Assembly (NCBI RefSeq): GCF_010894455.1
Contig: NZ_JAAIXY010000017.1
Coordinates: forward strand, 124,001 to 188,000
Direction of reading: 5' to 3'
Length of the DNA: 64,000 nt
Origin: Myxococcus eversor
GTDB taxonomy: Bacteria; Myxococcota; Myxococcia; Myxococcales; Myxococcaceae
The notes under the pieces are model-generated. The model was not told the origin of the DNA and made no database searches. It saw only the letters and a program-made list of their open reading frames with translations. Positions 35,380 through 44,371 of the stretch are shown one piece after another. The stretch's first letter is position 1; each line of letters begins with the position of its first letter. The translations under genes were made by a program, and so were the position numbers.

Positions 35380-35397
35380 TGTCAACGCTGTCAATAC
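35380..35397. repeat. Tandem 9-base repeat in divergent promoter
   Basis: TGTCAACGC is followed directly by TGTCAATAC, 7 of 9 bases identical, in the intergenic space of the AT-hook gene and the 47-codon ORF. It could be a regulatory repeat. The surrounding stretch 35318-35416 is locally AT-rich. Confidence 0.35.
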
Positions 35398-35416
35398 AAC
35401 CAGGGAGGGGTCTCGT

Positions 35417-35560
35417 ATGACTCGCAAACCCGCGCGGAAAATTGATGACAAGACTGCAAAGGGATACGTGTTTCCCACAGGCGAGCGGGACGACGATTCG
35501 GTATCCGAGCTGGATTTGTCCGCAGGGGTGAAAATGACGCGGAGTCTGAGAAATCGCTGA
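35417..35560 (+). CDS. 47-residue basic/acidic small protein
   Basis: The ATG at 35417 follows GGGAGGGG at normal spacing and reads 47 codons to a TGA. The start is basic (RKPARKIDDK) and the middle acidic (GERDDDSVSELD). There is no membrane segment. Support comes from the ribosome site and the divergent arrangement with the AT-hook gene; there is no family match. It may be a real small protein or chance. Confidence 0.45.
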   Translation: MTRKPARKIDDKTAKGYVFPTGERDDDSVSELDLSAGVKMTRSLRNR

Positions 35561-35837
35561 AGGCTCGCCCGAGACTTGGGTTGAGTTGAGTCAGGACGGG
35601 GGCGGGCAAAGCCGCTGCTCCAACGGTTCCGGGCTCGCGAGAAGGATCCGCTCACAAGCCATGAATCGGAGCTCACGAGGGTGGGCGGCACCAGGCAGGG
35701 CAGGCGCTCCGGGGGGACGTTTCTCGCATCCCTCAGCCGGGCAGCGGGCTGGCGCTCCGCGTCGACAAACAGAATCGCCGGGCGAGGCGCGCGCGGGACA
35801 AAGCGTCCTCACGTGCGCGCAGGCCCGGCGAAGCGGC

Positions 35838-36167
35838 TTACAGCGCCTTCTTGATGGCGTCTTCGATGCGCGCCTTGGGGACGGCGCCGACAATCTGCTC
35901 CACGACCTTGCCGCCCTTGAAGAGCAGGAGCGTGGGGATGGACCGGATGCCGTAGTCCTGCGGCGTCTGCTGGTTGTCGTCGATGTTCAGCTTGGTGAAC
36001 TTCACCTGACCGCCATACTGGGTGGCGAGCGCGTCGATGGATGGGGCGATGGCGCGGCACGGCGCGCACCAGGTCGCCCAGAAGTCCACCAGCACGGGCT
36101 CCTGGGAGTCCAGCACCAGCTGCTTGAAGTCGCCATCTCCGACCTGTGTCACGTTGTCGCCTGCCAT
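35838..36167 (-). CDS. trxA: Thioredoxin
   Basis: 109 aa with the WCAPC active site at residues 33-37 (Cys34 and Cys37), preceded by VLVDFWAT. The conserved cis-proline is in IRSIPTLLLF. No signal peptide is present, so it is a cytoplasmic disulfide reductant of the TrxA type. It has its own upstream region and an unrelated neighbour on the other strand. Confidence 0.97.
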   Translation of the reverse strand: MAGDNVTQVGDGDFKQLVLDSQEPVLVDFWATWCAPCRAIAPSIDALATQYGGQVKFTKLNIDDNQQTPQDYGIRSIPTLLLFKGGKVVEQIVGAVPKARIEDAIKKAL

Positions 36168-36351
36168 GGTGTCTCCTTCGGGCCCTCTCCGGCCTGCACG
36201 GCGCGTCGTCTAGTACGTGCCCCGGGGGCCTGCAAGAATCGGCGGACCTCCGACCGATCCGCCAGGAATGATGCGGTGGGAAAGCGCGGGTTTCACCCGG
36301 CATTCCGAACGGCTCCCCCTTCAAGCCCGGCGCTGGTGTAGGCTGGCGGAC

Positions 36352-36732
36352 GTGACGAAGCTCTTCCTGCCCCAGTCCCAGCTCGAGGAGTGGGCACTGG
36401 CGGACAAAGCGGACGTGAAGGACGGCCGGCTGGTGGTCATGGCCGAGGGCGGCACCGCCTTCGCCGTCTCCCCAGCCGTGCATTTCCTGCAGCTCGTGTC
36501 GGGCGAGGACACCCACGGCCTGGTGGCCAAGGTGAAGACCGAGGAGCAGCTCTCCCGGCTGGGGGCCGAGCAGATGGCCGACTCGGTGCTGGTGGGGGAG
36601 TCCGCCTACGAGGTCGTTCCGGGGTATGTGACGGAGGTGCCCTCCGGGGCGCCGAAGCCGGAGGCGGCGGGCAAGAAACCCGATTCGGAGACCGACCTGT
36701 TGGCGGCGTTCCTTCTCAACAAGATGGGCTGA
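36352..36732 (+). CDS. Conserved-looking small protein upstream of haem genes, unknown function
   Basis: 126 aa from the GTG at 36352. A beta-rich segment (KDGRLVVMAEGGTAFAVSPA) is followed by helices and ends in DLLAAFLLNKMG. No signal peptide, Cys or metal motif is visible. The gene lies 33 bases before the HemX/CcsA-like gene and probably belongs to the haem operon. Function unknown. Confidence 0.7.
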   Translation: MTKLFLPQSQLEEWALADKADVKDGRLVVMAEGGTAFAVSPAVHFLQLVSGEDTHGLVAKVKTEEQLSRLGAEQMADSVLVGESAYEVVPGYVTEVPSGAPKPEAAGKKPDSETDLLAAFLLNKMG

Positions 36733-36765
36733 TTCGCCCGTCTGTCACGGTTATTGCCTGAATCC

Positions 36766-37581
36766 ATGAGCCACACGCTCGTATCGCTCGCCTGCCACGC
36801 CTACGGCATCGCCGCCGTGGCCTATCTGGCCTACCTGGTCCGCCAGTCGGATGCGCTGGCCATGGCCGGGCGCGTGCTGGTGGGCGGGGGGCTCGTGCTG
36901 CACGGGGTGGCCCTCTTCGAGCTGCTCGGAGCCCAGTCCGGCCGGCCCGTGGGCATGGCCCAGGGCTTCTCCACGCTGGCCTTCCTGCTGCTGGCCATCT
37001 TCCTGGCCCTGGATGTGCGCTACCGCCGCCCCGTCATCGGCGCGTTCCTCACGCCCCTGGCCGTGACGGTGCTGATACCCGGGCTCTTGATGAACGGAGG
37101 GCAGTCGCCGCTTCCACCGGGCGTGAGACAGCCGCTGTTGCCGTTGCACATCACCCTGGCGCTCCTGGGGTTGGCCGCGTTCGCGGTGGCCGCGGGCGTG
37201 GGGGTCATGTACCTCTTGATGGAGCGGCAGGTGCGCGCCAAGCGCTTCGGCCTGCTCTTCTCCCGGCTTCCGTCGTTGGAGTTCCTGGACACCCTCAATC
37301 GGCGTTTGGTGGTGTGGGGCTTCATCGCGCTGTCCATCACCCTGGCGACGGGGGCGTTCTTCGTCGCCTCCACCATCGGCTGGCAATGGGATGGCAAGTC
37401 GATTGCCACGGTGGTGGCGTGGGCCGTCTTCGCGGCGATCGTCAACGCGCGCATCTTCGCGGGCTGGCGGGGGCGCCGGGTGGCGTTGCTGACCATGGCG
37501 GGGTTCTGTCTGGTGCTGGTGTCGTTCCTCACCTCGTACGACGTGACTTCGAGCACGGCGGCCGCCATGAGGATTCCCTGA
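36766..37581 (+). CDS. HemX/CcsA-like cytochrome c assembly membrane protein
   Basis: 271 aa with about eight membrane helices. The segment IGWQWDGKSI matches the tryptophan-rich WWD-type haem-handling motif of CcsA/CcmC-like proteins, although shortened. In Bacillus and relatives the HemX member of this family lies directly before hemA and modulates glutamyl-tRNA reductase levels. The same order occurs here, so HemX is the better name; a cytochrome c role cannot be excluded. The hemA ATG follows two bases after the stop. Confidence 0.85.
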   Translation: MSHTLVSLACHAYGIAAVAYLAYLVRQSDALAMAGRVLVGGGLVLHGVALFELLGAQSGRPVGMAQGFSTLAFLLLAIFLALDVRYRRPVIGAFLTPLAVTVLIPGLLMNGGQSPLPPGVRQPLLPLHITLALLGLAAFAVAAGVGVMYLLMERQVRAKRFGLLFSRLPSLEFLDTLNRRLVVWGFIALSITLATGAFFVASTIGWQWDGKSIATVVAWAVFAAIVNARIFAGWRGRRVALLTMAGFCLVLVSFLTSYDVTSSTAAAMRIP

Positions 37582-37583
37582 GT

Positions 37584-38915
37584 ATGGAGCTCGTCTGCAT
37601 TGGCCTGTCCCACCGCACGGCGCCCCTGGTGGTGCGCGAGCGGCTGGCCTTGTCCGAGTCGCGTCAGGTGGAGGTGCTCCAGCGCCTGGCCCAGTCGCCG
37701 GTGGAGGTGCTCTGGGTGTCTACCTGCAATCGGGTGGAGGTCTATCTCTCCGCGCCGGACGGGATGCTCGCGCGGGAGCGCGCGGTGTCGGAGCTGCGGG
37801 CCCTGGGCGGGGACGAGGCGTTGGACCACCTCTACGAGCACCGGGGCGAGGCGGCCCTCATCCATTTGTTCCGGGTGGCGTCCAGCCTGGATTCGATGGT
37901 GCTGGGCGAGGCGCAGATTCTGGGACAGGTGAAGGACTCCTTCGAGCGGGGGCAGGGCGCGGGGGCGGTGCGGGGTGAGTTGACGCGTGCGTGCGCGGCG
38001 GCGTTCGGTTGCGCCAAGCGGGTGCGCACGGAGACGGCCATCGGCCGCGCGGCGACGTCCATGGCGTCGGCGGCGGTGCAACTGGCCAGCAAGGTGTTCG
38101 ACGGCTTGAAGGGCAAGACGGTGTTGGTGGTGGGAGCGGGGGAGATGGGAGAGCTGGCGGCGCGCCATCTGCAACAGGCGGGTGCGACGAAGTTGTTCAT
38201 CACCAACCGGACGTTGGCTCGCGCGGAGGCGTTGGCGATGGAGGTGGGCGGAGTGGCGCGGCCCTTCGAGGAGCTGTTCTCGCTCCTGGGCGCCGCGGAC
38301 GTGGTGGTGTGCAGCACCGCGTCGCCCGTGCCGCTGTTCACCCGGGAGAACGTGGGCGCGGTGGGCAAGGGTCGCAAGGGCCGGCCGCTGTTCATGGTGG
38401 ACCTGGCGGTGCCGCGAGACATCGACCCCGGGGTGGGCACGCTGGACTGGGTGCACGCCTACGACGTGGACGACATCCAGAAGTTCGTCGCGGACAACGC
38501 GGCCGCGCGCGCCGAGGAGGCGCACAAGGCGGGCGTGCTGGTGGCGCAGGAGGTGGCCCGCTTCGTCAAGGAGCGCGCGCTGCGCGAGGGGATGCCAGTG
38601 CTCGCGAGGCTGCGTCAGCGCGCGGAGGCCATTGCCCGCACGGAGGTGGAGCGCACGCTGACGTCGCTGGGTGACGGGCTGACGGACAAGCAGCGCAAGA
38701 GCATCGAGGCCATGGGACGCGCCATCGTGAACAAGCTGCTGCATGAGCCCACCTCGCGGCTGCGCGCCGTGGGGCCGGAGGGTGAGGGCAATCGCCTGGC
38801 GGGTGCCGCCGCGGAGCTGTTCGGGCTCCTGGAAGCGGAGATGGAGGCGGCGGACTCGGAGGCCTCTTCCATGGCGCCGGTTCCGCAGCAGCTCGCGACG
38901 GGGGCCAAGCGATGA
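37584..38915 (+). CDS. hemA: Glutamyl-tRNA reductase
   Basis: This 443-aa enzyme catalyses the first step of C5-type haem synthesis, reducing glutamyl-tRNA to glutamate semialdehyde. The catalytic Cys48 lies in VSTCNRVEVY. The motifs GLSHRTAPL, LDSMVLGEAQILGQVK and the NADPH-binding VLVVGAGEMGELAARHL are intact. The C-terminal dimerisation helix region is present. The gene sits between the HemX-like gene and hemC with tight spacing, so it is part of one operon. Confidence 0.98.
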   Translation: MELVCIGLSHRTAPLVVRERLALSESRQVEVLQRLAQSPVEVLWVSTCNRVEVYLSAPDGMLARERAVSELRALGGDEALDHLYEHRGEAALIHLFRVASSLDSMVLGEAQILGQVKDSFERGQGAGAVRGELTRACAAAFGCAKRVRTETAIGRAATSMASAAVQLASKVFDGLKGKTVLVVGAGEMGELAARHLQQAGATKLFITNRTLARAEALAMEVGGVARPFEELFSLLGAADVVVCSTASPVPLFTRENVGAVGKGRKGRPLFMVDLAVPRDIDPGVGTLDWVHAYDVDDIQKFVADNAAARAEEAHKAGVLVAQEVARFVKERALREGMPVLARLRQRAEAIARTEVERTLTSLGDGLTDKQRKSIEAMGRAIVNKLLHEPTSRLRAVGPEGEGNRLAGAAAELFGLLEAEMEAADSEASSMAPVPQQLATGAKR

Positions 38916-39850
38916 AGACCGTGCGTATCGCCACCCGACAGAGCCCGCTGGCGCTCTGGCAGGCCCGCCACGTGGGCGCGCTCCTGGCCTCGCATCATCC
39001 GGGCCTGGAGGTATCCCTGGTGGAGCTGTCCACCGAGGGAGACCGCTTCCTGTCCGCGCCGCTGTCCGCGGTGGGCGGCAAGGGCCTGTTCGTGAAGGAG
39101 ATCGAGCAGGCGCTCATCGATGGTCGCGCGGACCTCGCGGTGCACAGCCTGAAGGACATGACGTCCGAGCTGCCGGAGGGCCTCATCCTCGCGGCGGTGC
39201 CGACGCGCGAGGACCCTCGCGATGCCTTCTGTGGCCTCTCGGGACTGACGTTGGACTCGCTTCCCCAGGGCGCGCGCGTGGGCACGTCGTCGCTGCGCCG
39301 CAGCTGCATCCTGCGCTCGCGGCGGCCGGACCTGGAAATCGTCAGCCTGCGCGGCAACGTGCAGACGCGCTTGCAGAAGACGAAGGAGCTGGGACTCGCG
39401 GGCGCAGTGCTGGCGTACGCGGGGCTCAAGCGCCTGGGGCTGGAGGACGTCATCACCCAGGTGCTGTCCACCGACGTGAGCCTGCCCGCGGTGGGGCAGG
39501 GCGTGCTCGCCATCCAGTGTCGGGGGGAGGACACGCGCGTGTGCGCGCTGCTCGCGCCACTGGAGGATGCGACGACGCGTGTGGCGGTGACGGCCGAGCG
39601 CGCGCTGTTGGCGAAGCTGGAGGGGGGCTGCACGGTGCCGCTGGCGGGGCATGCCACGGTGTCCGAGGGCTTCGTGCACCTGCGCGGACTGGTGGGCCGG
39701 CCGGATGGCGCACGGGTGGTGCGGGGCGAGGTTCGTGGGCCGGTGGCTCGGGCGAGGGAGCTGGGCGAGGCCCTGGCCGACAACCTCTTGTCGCAGGGCG
39801 CGGCGGACATCCTGCGTGATTTCGCTCGCCGTCCGGACGCACGGCCCTAG
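38912..39850 (+). CDS. hemC: Hydroxymethylbilane synthase (porphobilinogen deaminase)
   Basis: 312 aa. The ATG overlaps the hemA stop by four bases. The enzyme tetramerises porphobilinogen into hydroxymethylbilane. The start IATRQSPLALWQA, the conserved VHSLKDM, SSLRR and the dipyrromethane-anchoring Cys240 in EGGCTVPLAGHA are all visible. Confidence 0.97.
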   Translation: MKTVRIATRQSPLALWQARHVGALLASHHPGLEVSLVELSTEGDRFLSAPLSAVGGKGLFVKEIEQALIDGRADLAVHSLKDMTSELPEGLILAAVPTREDPRDAFCGLSGLTLDSLPQGARVGTSSLRRSCILRSRRPDLEIVSLRGNVQTRLQKTKELGLAGAVLAYAGLKRLGLEDVITQVLSTDVSLPAVGQGVLAIQCRGEDTRVCALLAPLEDATTRVAVTAERALLAKLEGGCTVPLAGHATVSEGFVHLRGLVGRPDGARVVRGEVRGPVARARELGEALADNLLSQGAADILRDFARRPDARP

Positions 39851-39862
39851 ACTGCCGCCCGC

Positions 39863-40648
39863 GTGGAACGGCGACTGGAAGGCATCCGAGTCTTGGTGAC
39901 GCGCCCGCGTGAGCGGGCCGAGGAGCTGTGTTTCCTCCTGGAGGACGAGGGCGCGGAGGTGCTCAGCCTTCCGCTCCTGGAGCTGCGTCCCCCGGAGGAC
40001 CCACGTCCGCTGGCGTCCGCCGCCGAGCACATCCAGCGCTATCGCTGGGTGGTGTTCGCGAGTCCCTCCGCGGTCGACGCGCTGATGGACGCGCTGCGCG
40101 AGGCGGGCACGGCGCAGCGGCTCTCCCGCGTGAAGCTGGCGGCGGTGGGGCCTCGGACGGCGCGCGCCATGCGGAGCTATGGCCTGGACGTCGCCGCGGA
40201 GCCGGACGAGGGCACGGGGCAGGCGCTCTTCGAGATGCTCAAGGACGGACTCCAATCGGGTGACGAGGTGCTGTTGCCCGCGGCGGAGGAGGGGCGGCGC
40301 GAGTTGGAGGAGGCGCTGCGCGACGCGGGCGTGCTCGTCACCCGCGTGACGGCCTATCGCTCCCTGCCGGCGGAGGTGCCCTCGGAGGCGCTGGCGCTGC
40401 TCACCGAGTCACCGCCGGACGTGGCGGTGTTCGCCTCGCCGCGCACCGCCGAGGCCTTCCTGGACGCCGCGGGGCGTGAGCGATTGGGGCCCGCGCGGGT
40501 GGTGGCGATTGGTCCCACCACGGCGTCGGCGCTGGAGCAGCTCGGGCTGCCGGCCACGGCCGTCGCGGAGAAGCCCACGCCGGAGTCGCTGGTGGATGCG
40601 ACGGTGCGCGCGGTTCGCGGCCAGGTGGAAGCTCCCCCGGTGAAGTAG
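39863..40648 (+). CDS. hemD: Uroporphyrinogen-III synthase
   Basis: 261 aa from the GTG at 39863, 12 bases after hemC. It has the two-lobed HemD pattern: VLVTRPRERAEELC near the start, then WVVFASPSAVDALM and VAVFASPRTAEAFLDA in the corresponding half-repeats. It closes and inverts ring D of hydroxymethylbilane to uroporphyrinogen III. It ends the haem operon; hemB, hemE and hemL are not in the window. Confidence 0.93.
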   Translation: MERRLEGIRVLVTRPRERAEELCFLLEDEGAEVLSLPLLELRPPEDPRPLASAAEHIQRYRWVVFASPSAVDALMDALREAGTAQRLSRVKLAAVGPRTARAMRSYGLDVAAEPDEGTGQALFEMLKDGLQSGDEVLLPAAEEGRRELEEALRDAGVLVTRVTAYRSLPAEVPSEALALLTESPPDVAVFASPRTAEAFLDAAGRERLGPARVVAIGPTTASALEQLGLPATAVAEKPTPESLVDATVRAVRGQVEAPPVK

Positions 40649-40748
40649 GGGGGATGCGGCTCGACGCGCTGTTCGCGGGTAGACTGCCCTTCCCGTCGAA
40701 GTCCGGGCGAATGCGTGCCCGGTGCTGGACGACGCGGAGGGGTCTTCG

Positions 40749-42542
40749 ATGATTCGGGGTTCGCAGCGGAGCGCCGTCGTACTCGGGTTGTTGTTGTCCG
40801 TCACGGCGGCGGCGCAACAGGTGCTGGAATACAGGGACCTGGGCTACCGGGTGCTCAGCACTCCCGCGGACCCCTTCGTCTTCTACGTGGACGGCCGACA
40901 GTCCCAGCCCGGAGGCAATGACCTCAGCCTGGTGGTGGCGGCCAGTCAGGCGGCCGCGCAGACGTGGCAGGTCAGCTGCTCCTGGCCGACGTTCTCCTTC
41001 CCCGATGGTGGAGTGGCCACGACGGGCTCGCCCATGGCGAACGTCAATGACCCGGGTGACCGCTTCAACGTGGTGCCCGTCTGGGTGACGAGCGCGAGCG
41101 ACCCTCGCTACACGGACACGCTCAACGGTGGAGACCGGCCTTCCGCCGCCAGGCCGCTGACGTTCAGCGGCTACGTGTACCAGTGCGACATCTTCCTCAA
41201 CGCGGTGGACTTCGACTGGTCCACGACGACGCCCACGCCCGCGGGTCACTACGACATCCAGAGCGTGCTGACGCATGAGATTGGCCACTGCCTCGGCCTG
41301 GGTGACTCCTTCGAGGCGATTGGCGCGGTGATGTTCTTCGACCTGCCGGCGGGAGTGAGCCGGCGCAACCTCGCGGACTACGACAGGACGGCGCTGTGCC
41401 GCTTCTATCCGAAGACGGGCGCTGTCGGTTCACCCTGTGACAGCACCGCGTGCACCACCGGCCTGACGTGTGTCACCGCGCCGTCCACCGTCTCCGGCAA
41501 GGACCTCAAGGTCTGCGCGAAGGGCTGCTTCGGCAACGCCACCGCCGAGTGTCCGGCCCCCTATGTCTGTCGCGAGTCCTCCGCGGTCTCCGGGTACACC
41601 CGGGCCTGTCTGCCAGCCCTTCCCGACGGTGTCACGCCGGTGGGCCGCGAGTGCACGCCTGGCCCGAGGAGCTGCGCCACCACGAATGGCGTCTGCATCG
41701 CCCCGGTGTCCGCGCCGTCGGGCAATGGCGAGTTCGACCGGTGGGACGAGGGCTACTGCACCGAGACGTGCAGCGGTTCGAACTCGTGCCCCGCGGGCTC
41801 GGGGTGCTCCGTGGTGGCGGGACAGGGTTCCATCTGTCTCAAGGACTGTACGCTCGGGGGCAGCGACTGCCGCCCTGGCTATACGTGTGAGGCCCGGCCC
41901 GAGGGCAACCTCTGCGTCCCTGGCTGCTACGGCGACCTGGACTGTGACAGCAACTCTGTCTGCCGGACGTGTGACCGTGTCTGTGTTCCGAGGCAGGCCG
42001 CCGGCAAGCAGGTGGGCGACGCGTGCACCGCGAACGCCGAGTGTGGCACCAACCAGTACTGCCTTTTCGCGGAAGGCGGCACGCAGGGCGTGTGCGCGCA
42101 GCAGTGCTCTGTCTCCGCGTGCTCCTGCCCTGGAGGCACGTCGTGTCAGGTGGTGAACAAGGAGGGTGAGCGGGCCTGCGTCCGGGCGTGCTCCGCCAGC
42201 TCATGCCCCGCGACGCTGCGGTGTGGCTCGGTGGAGCAGGGCGGCTCCGCCTGCTTGCCTGTCTGTGTCACGAATCAGGACTGCGCGCCCAACATGCTCT
42301 GTGCGAGTGGCGGCACCTGTTACGATCCTCAGGCGCGGCCGGACGCCGGGCCTTGCACGCTGTGCAACGATGGTGGCTCTCAGCCGCCTCCGCCCGTGGA
42401 CGCGGGGCCGCCCAAGGGCAGCACCACGGGGCCGGATGGCTGTGGTTGTACGGGCGCTCCCGTGTCGGCGGCGGCCTTCCTCGGTGGGTTGGTCCTGCTG
42501 CTGTTGGTGGCGGGAAGGAGACGGACTTGGCACAAGCAGTGA
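40749..42542 (+). CDS. Surface metzincin-type metalloprotease with MYXO-CTERM sorting tail
   Basis: 597 aa from the ATG at 40749, with an N-terminal signal peptide. The zinc site is HEIGHCLGLGD (His176, Glu177, His180, Asp186), a HExxHxxGxxD metzincin-type motif in a matrixin-like catalytic domain, with a candidate Met-turn in AVMFF about 20 residues later. From about residue 225 to 560 the protein is Cys-rich with many C-x(5-8)-C pairs. The end is a proline spacer, then GCGCTG, a hydrophobic helix and GRRRTW, the MYXO-CTERM arrangement. Such tails are cleaved by myxosortase and anchor proteins to the cell surface. The ATPase gene that follows overlaps by 16 bases. Confidence 0.9.
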   Translation: MIRGSQRSAVVLGLLLSVTAAAQQVLEYRDLGYRVLSTPADPFVFYVDGRQSQPGGNDLSLVVAASQAAAQTWQVSCSWPTFSFPDGGVATTGSPMANVNDPGDRFNVVPVWVTSASDPRYTDTLNGGDRPSAARPLTFSGYVYQCDIFLNAVDFDWSTTTPTPAGHYDIQSVLTHEIGHCLGLGDSFEAIGAVMFFDLPAGVSRRNLADYDRTALCRFYPKTGAVGSPCDSTACTTGLTCVTAPSTVSGKDLKVCAKGCFGNATAECPAPYVCRESSAVSGYTRACLPALPDGVTPVGRECTPGPRSCATTNGVCIAPVSAPSGNGEFDRWDEGYCTETCSGSNSCPAGSGCSVVAGQGSICLKDCTLGGSDCRPGYTCEARPEGNLCVPGCYGDLDCDSNSVCRTCDRVCVPRQAAGKQVGDACTANAECGTNQYCLFAEGGTQGVCAQQCSVSACSCPGGTSCQVVNKEGERACVRACSASSCPATLRCGSVEQGGSACLPVCVTNQDCAPNMLCASGGTCYDPQARPDAGPCTLCNDGGSQPPPPVDAGPPKGSTTGPDGCGCTGAPVSAAAFLGGLVLLLLVAGRRRTWHKQ

Positions 42543-44371
42543 GCGGCCCGGGGAATCCTCCCCCGAGGAGCCGGGATGACTTCACCACGCTCTTCGTGCT
42601 GGAGGCGCTGGTGGGGCAGGGGCTGTTGACGCCCCAGCAGGCCCAGGAGGTCCTCGCGAAGGAGGGGGCCGCGCGAGCGCGAGTCCTCAAGGCGCAGACG
42701 GCCGCGATTGGCAAGGAGGCGGCGCGCTACGACGTGTCGCCTGTCGAGGTGGTGGCCGCCTTCCAGGTGCCCCTGGCCAATGGCCGGGGCGTGCTGGACG
42801 AGGACCGCGTCACGGAGGCGGCCGCTCGTGCCGCTGGCATCGCCTACCGGAAGATAGACCCGCTGAAGCTGGACATGACGCTGGCCACGCGCACGGTGTC
42901 GCGGCCGTATGCGCAGAAGCACGTGTTGCTCCCGCTGGAGCGCACGGTGCAGGGGCGGTTGCTGGTGGCGGTGGCCAACCCGTTCGACCGGGAGCTGTTC
43001 GAGAGCTTCCACCGCCTCACGGGTTTGCCGGTGGAGCCGGTGCTGAGCGCGAAGGCGGACATCCTCAAGTCCATCTCCGACATCTACGGCTTCGGGAGGA
43101 CGTTGGCCCGGGCGGCGGATGACTTCAGCGTGGCGGTGGGTGGGGGACAGGTCGCCAACTTCGAGCAACTCGTGTCGCTCAGCGGCACGCAGGAACTGGA
43201 GGCGTCGGACCGTCCGGTGGTGCAGGCGGTGGACTACCTGCTGCGCTACGCCTTCGACAACCGCGCTTCGGATATCCACATCGAGCCCAAGCGCTCCACC
43301 AGCATGGTGCGGCTGCGCATCGACGGTGTGTTGCACCCGGTGTATTCGCTGCCGGCGCAGGTGCATCCGCCGATTGTGTCGCGCGTGAAGATGCTCTCGC
43401 GCATCGACATCTCCGAGAAGCGCAAGCCCCAGGATGGCCGCATCAAGACGGAGCGGGACGGGCGCGAGGTGGAGTTGCGCGTCAGCACGCTGCCTACGGC
43501 CTTTGGCGAGAAGGTGGTCATCCGCATCTTCGACCCGGAGACGCTGGTGCAGGACATCGCCCAGCTTGGCTTCGACCCGGAAGAGAAGAGCTCCTTCGAG
43601 TCGTGGATTGACCAGCCCCACGGGCTCATCCTCGTCACGGGGCCCACGGGAAGTGGCAAGACGACGACGCTCTACTCGGCGCTCAAGGCGCTCGCGGGAC
43701 CGGACGTCAACGTGACCACGATTGAAGATCCCATCGAAATGGTGTGGGACGCCTTCAATCAGGTGCAGGTGCAGCCCAAGCTGGGGCTCGATTTCGCGAC
43801 GGCGCTGCGACACATCCTGCGTCAGGACCCGGACGTCATCATGGTGGGCGAGATTCGCGACGCGGAGACGGCGGAGAATGCCATCCAGTCCGCGCTCACC
43901 GGACACCTCGTCCTCTCCACGTTGCACACCAACGACGCGCTGGGCGCCGTGGCGCGCATGAGGGATTTGGGTGTCCCGTCGTTCCTCCTGGCACAGTGCT
44001 TGTTGGGCGTCATGGCCCAGCGGCTGTTGCGCCGCGTGTGCAGTCATTGCGCGGAGGAGGCGACGCTGACGCCGGACGAACTGCTCGCACTCCAGGCGCC
44101 GCTGCCCTTGCTGCCGGGTGGGGTGCGTCTGCTCAAGGGAGCAGGCTGCGTGCGCTGCCGAGGCACGGGCTACGTGGGTCGCACGGGCGTCTTCGAAATC
44201 GTCACCACGGGTGGAGAGCTGCGCGAGCAGATTTCACGTGAGGCGCCGTACGAGAAGCTGGTGGAAGTGGCCCGGCGCGGAGGCATGCGCACCCTGCGCG
44301 AGGCCGCCGTGCGCAAGCTGGCTCAGGGGCTCACGGCCTTCGACGAAGTGGTGCGCATGACTTCGGCGTGA
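42527..44371 (+). CDS. GspE/PilB-family secretion ATPase
   Basis: 614 aa from a TTG at 42527, preceded by GGAAGGAG at six bases. The N-terminus carries a short GspE-N/MshEN-like helical domain. The ATPase core has Walker A GPTGSGKTTT near residue 371, an Asp box (TIEDPIEMVWDAFNQVQVQ), a Walker B (PDVIMVGEIRDAETAENAIQ) and a His box (GHLVLSTLHTNDA). A tetracysteine zinc finger is visible as CSHC and, about 40 residues later, CVRC. These ATPases energise type II secretion or type IV pilus assembly; GspE and PilB cannot be separated by eye. No gspF or pilC is adjacent. Its coding region overlaps the MYXO-CTERM protease. Confidence 0.93.
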   Translation: MAQAVSGPGNPPPRSRDDFTTLFVLEALVGQGLLTPQQAQEVLAKEGAARARVLKAQTAAIGKEAARYDVSPVEVVAAFQVPLANGRGVLDEDRVTEAAARAAGIAYRKIDPLKLDMTLATRTVSRPYAQKHVLLPLERTVQGRLLVAVANPFDRELFESFHRLTGLPVEPVLSAKADILKSISDIYGFGRTLARAADDFSVAVGGGQVANFEQLVSLSGTQELEASDRPVVQAVDYLLRYAFDNRASDIHIEPKRSTSMVRLRIDGVLHPVYSLPAQVHPPIVSRVKMLSRIDISEKRKPQDGRIKTERDGREVELRVSTLPTAFGEKVVIRIFDPETLVQDIAQLGFDPEEKSSFESWIDQPHGLILVTGPTGSGKTTTLYSALKALAGPDVNVTTIEDPIEMVWDAFNQVQVQPKLGLDFATALRHILRQDPDVIMVGEIRDAETAENAIQSALTGHLVLSTLHTNDALGAVARMRDLGVPSFLLAQCLLGVMAQRLLRRVCSHCAEEATLTPDELLALQAPLPLLPGGVRLLKGAGCVRCRGTGYVGRTGVFEIVTTGGELREQISREAPYEKLVEVARRGGMRTLREAAVRKLAQGLTAFDEVVRMTSA

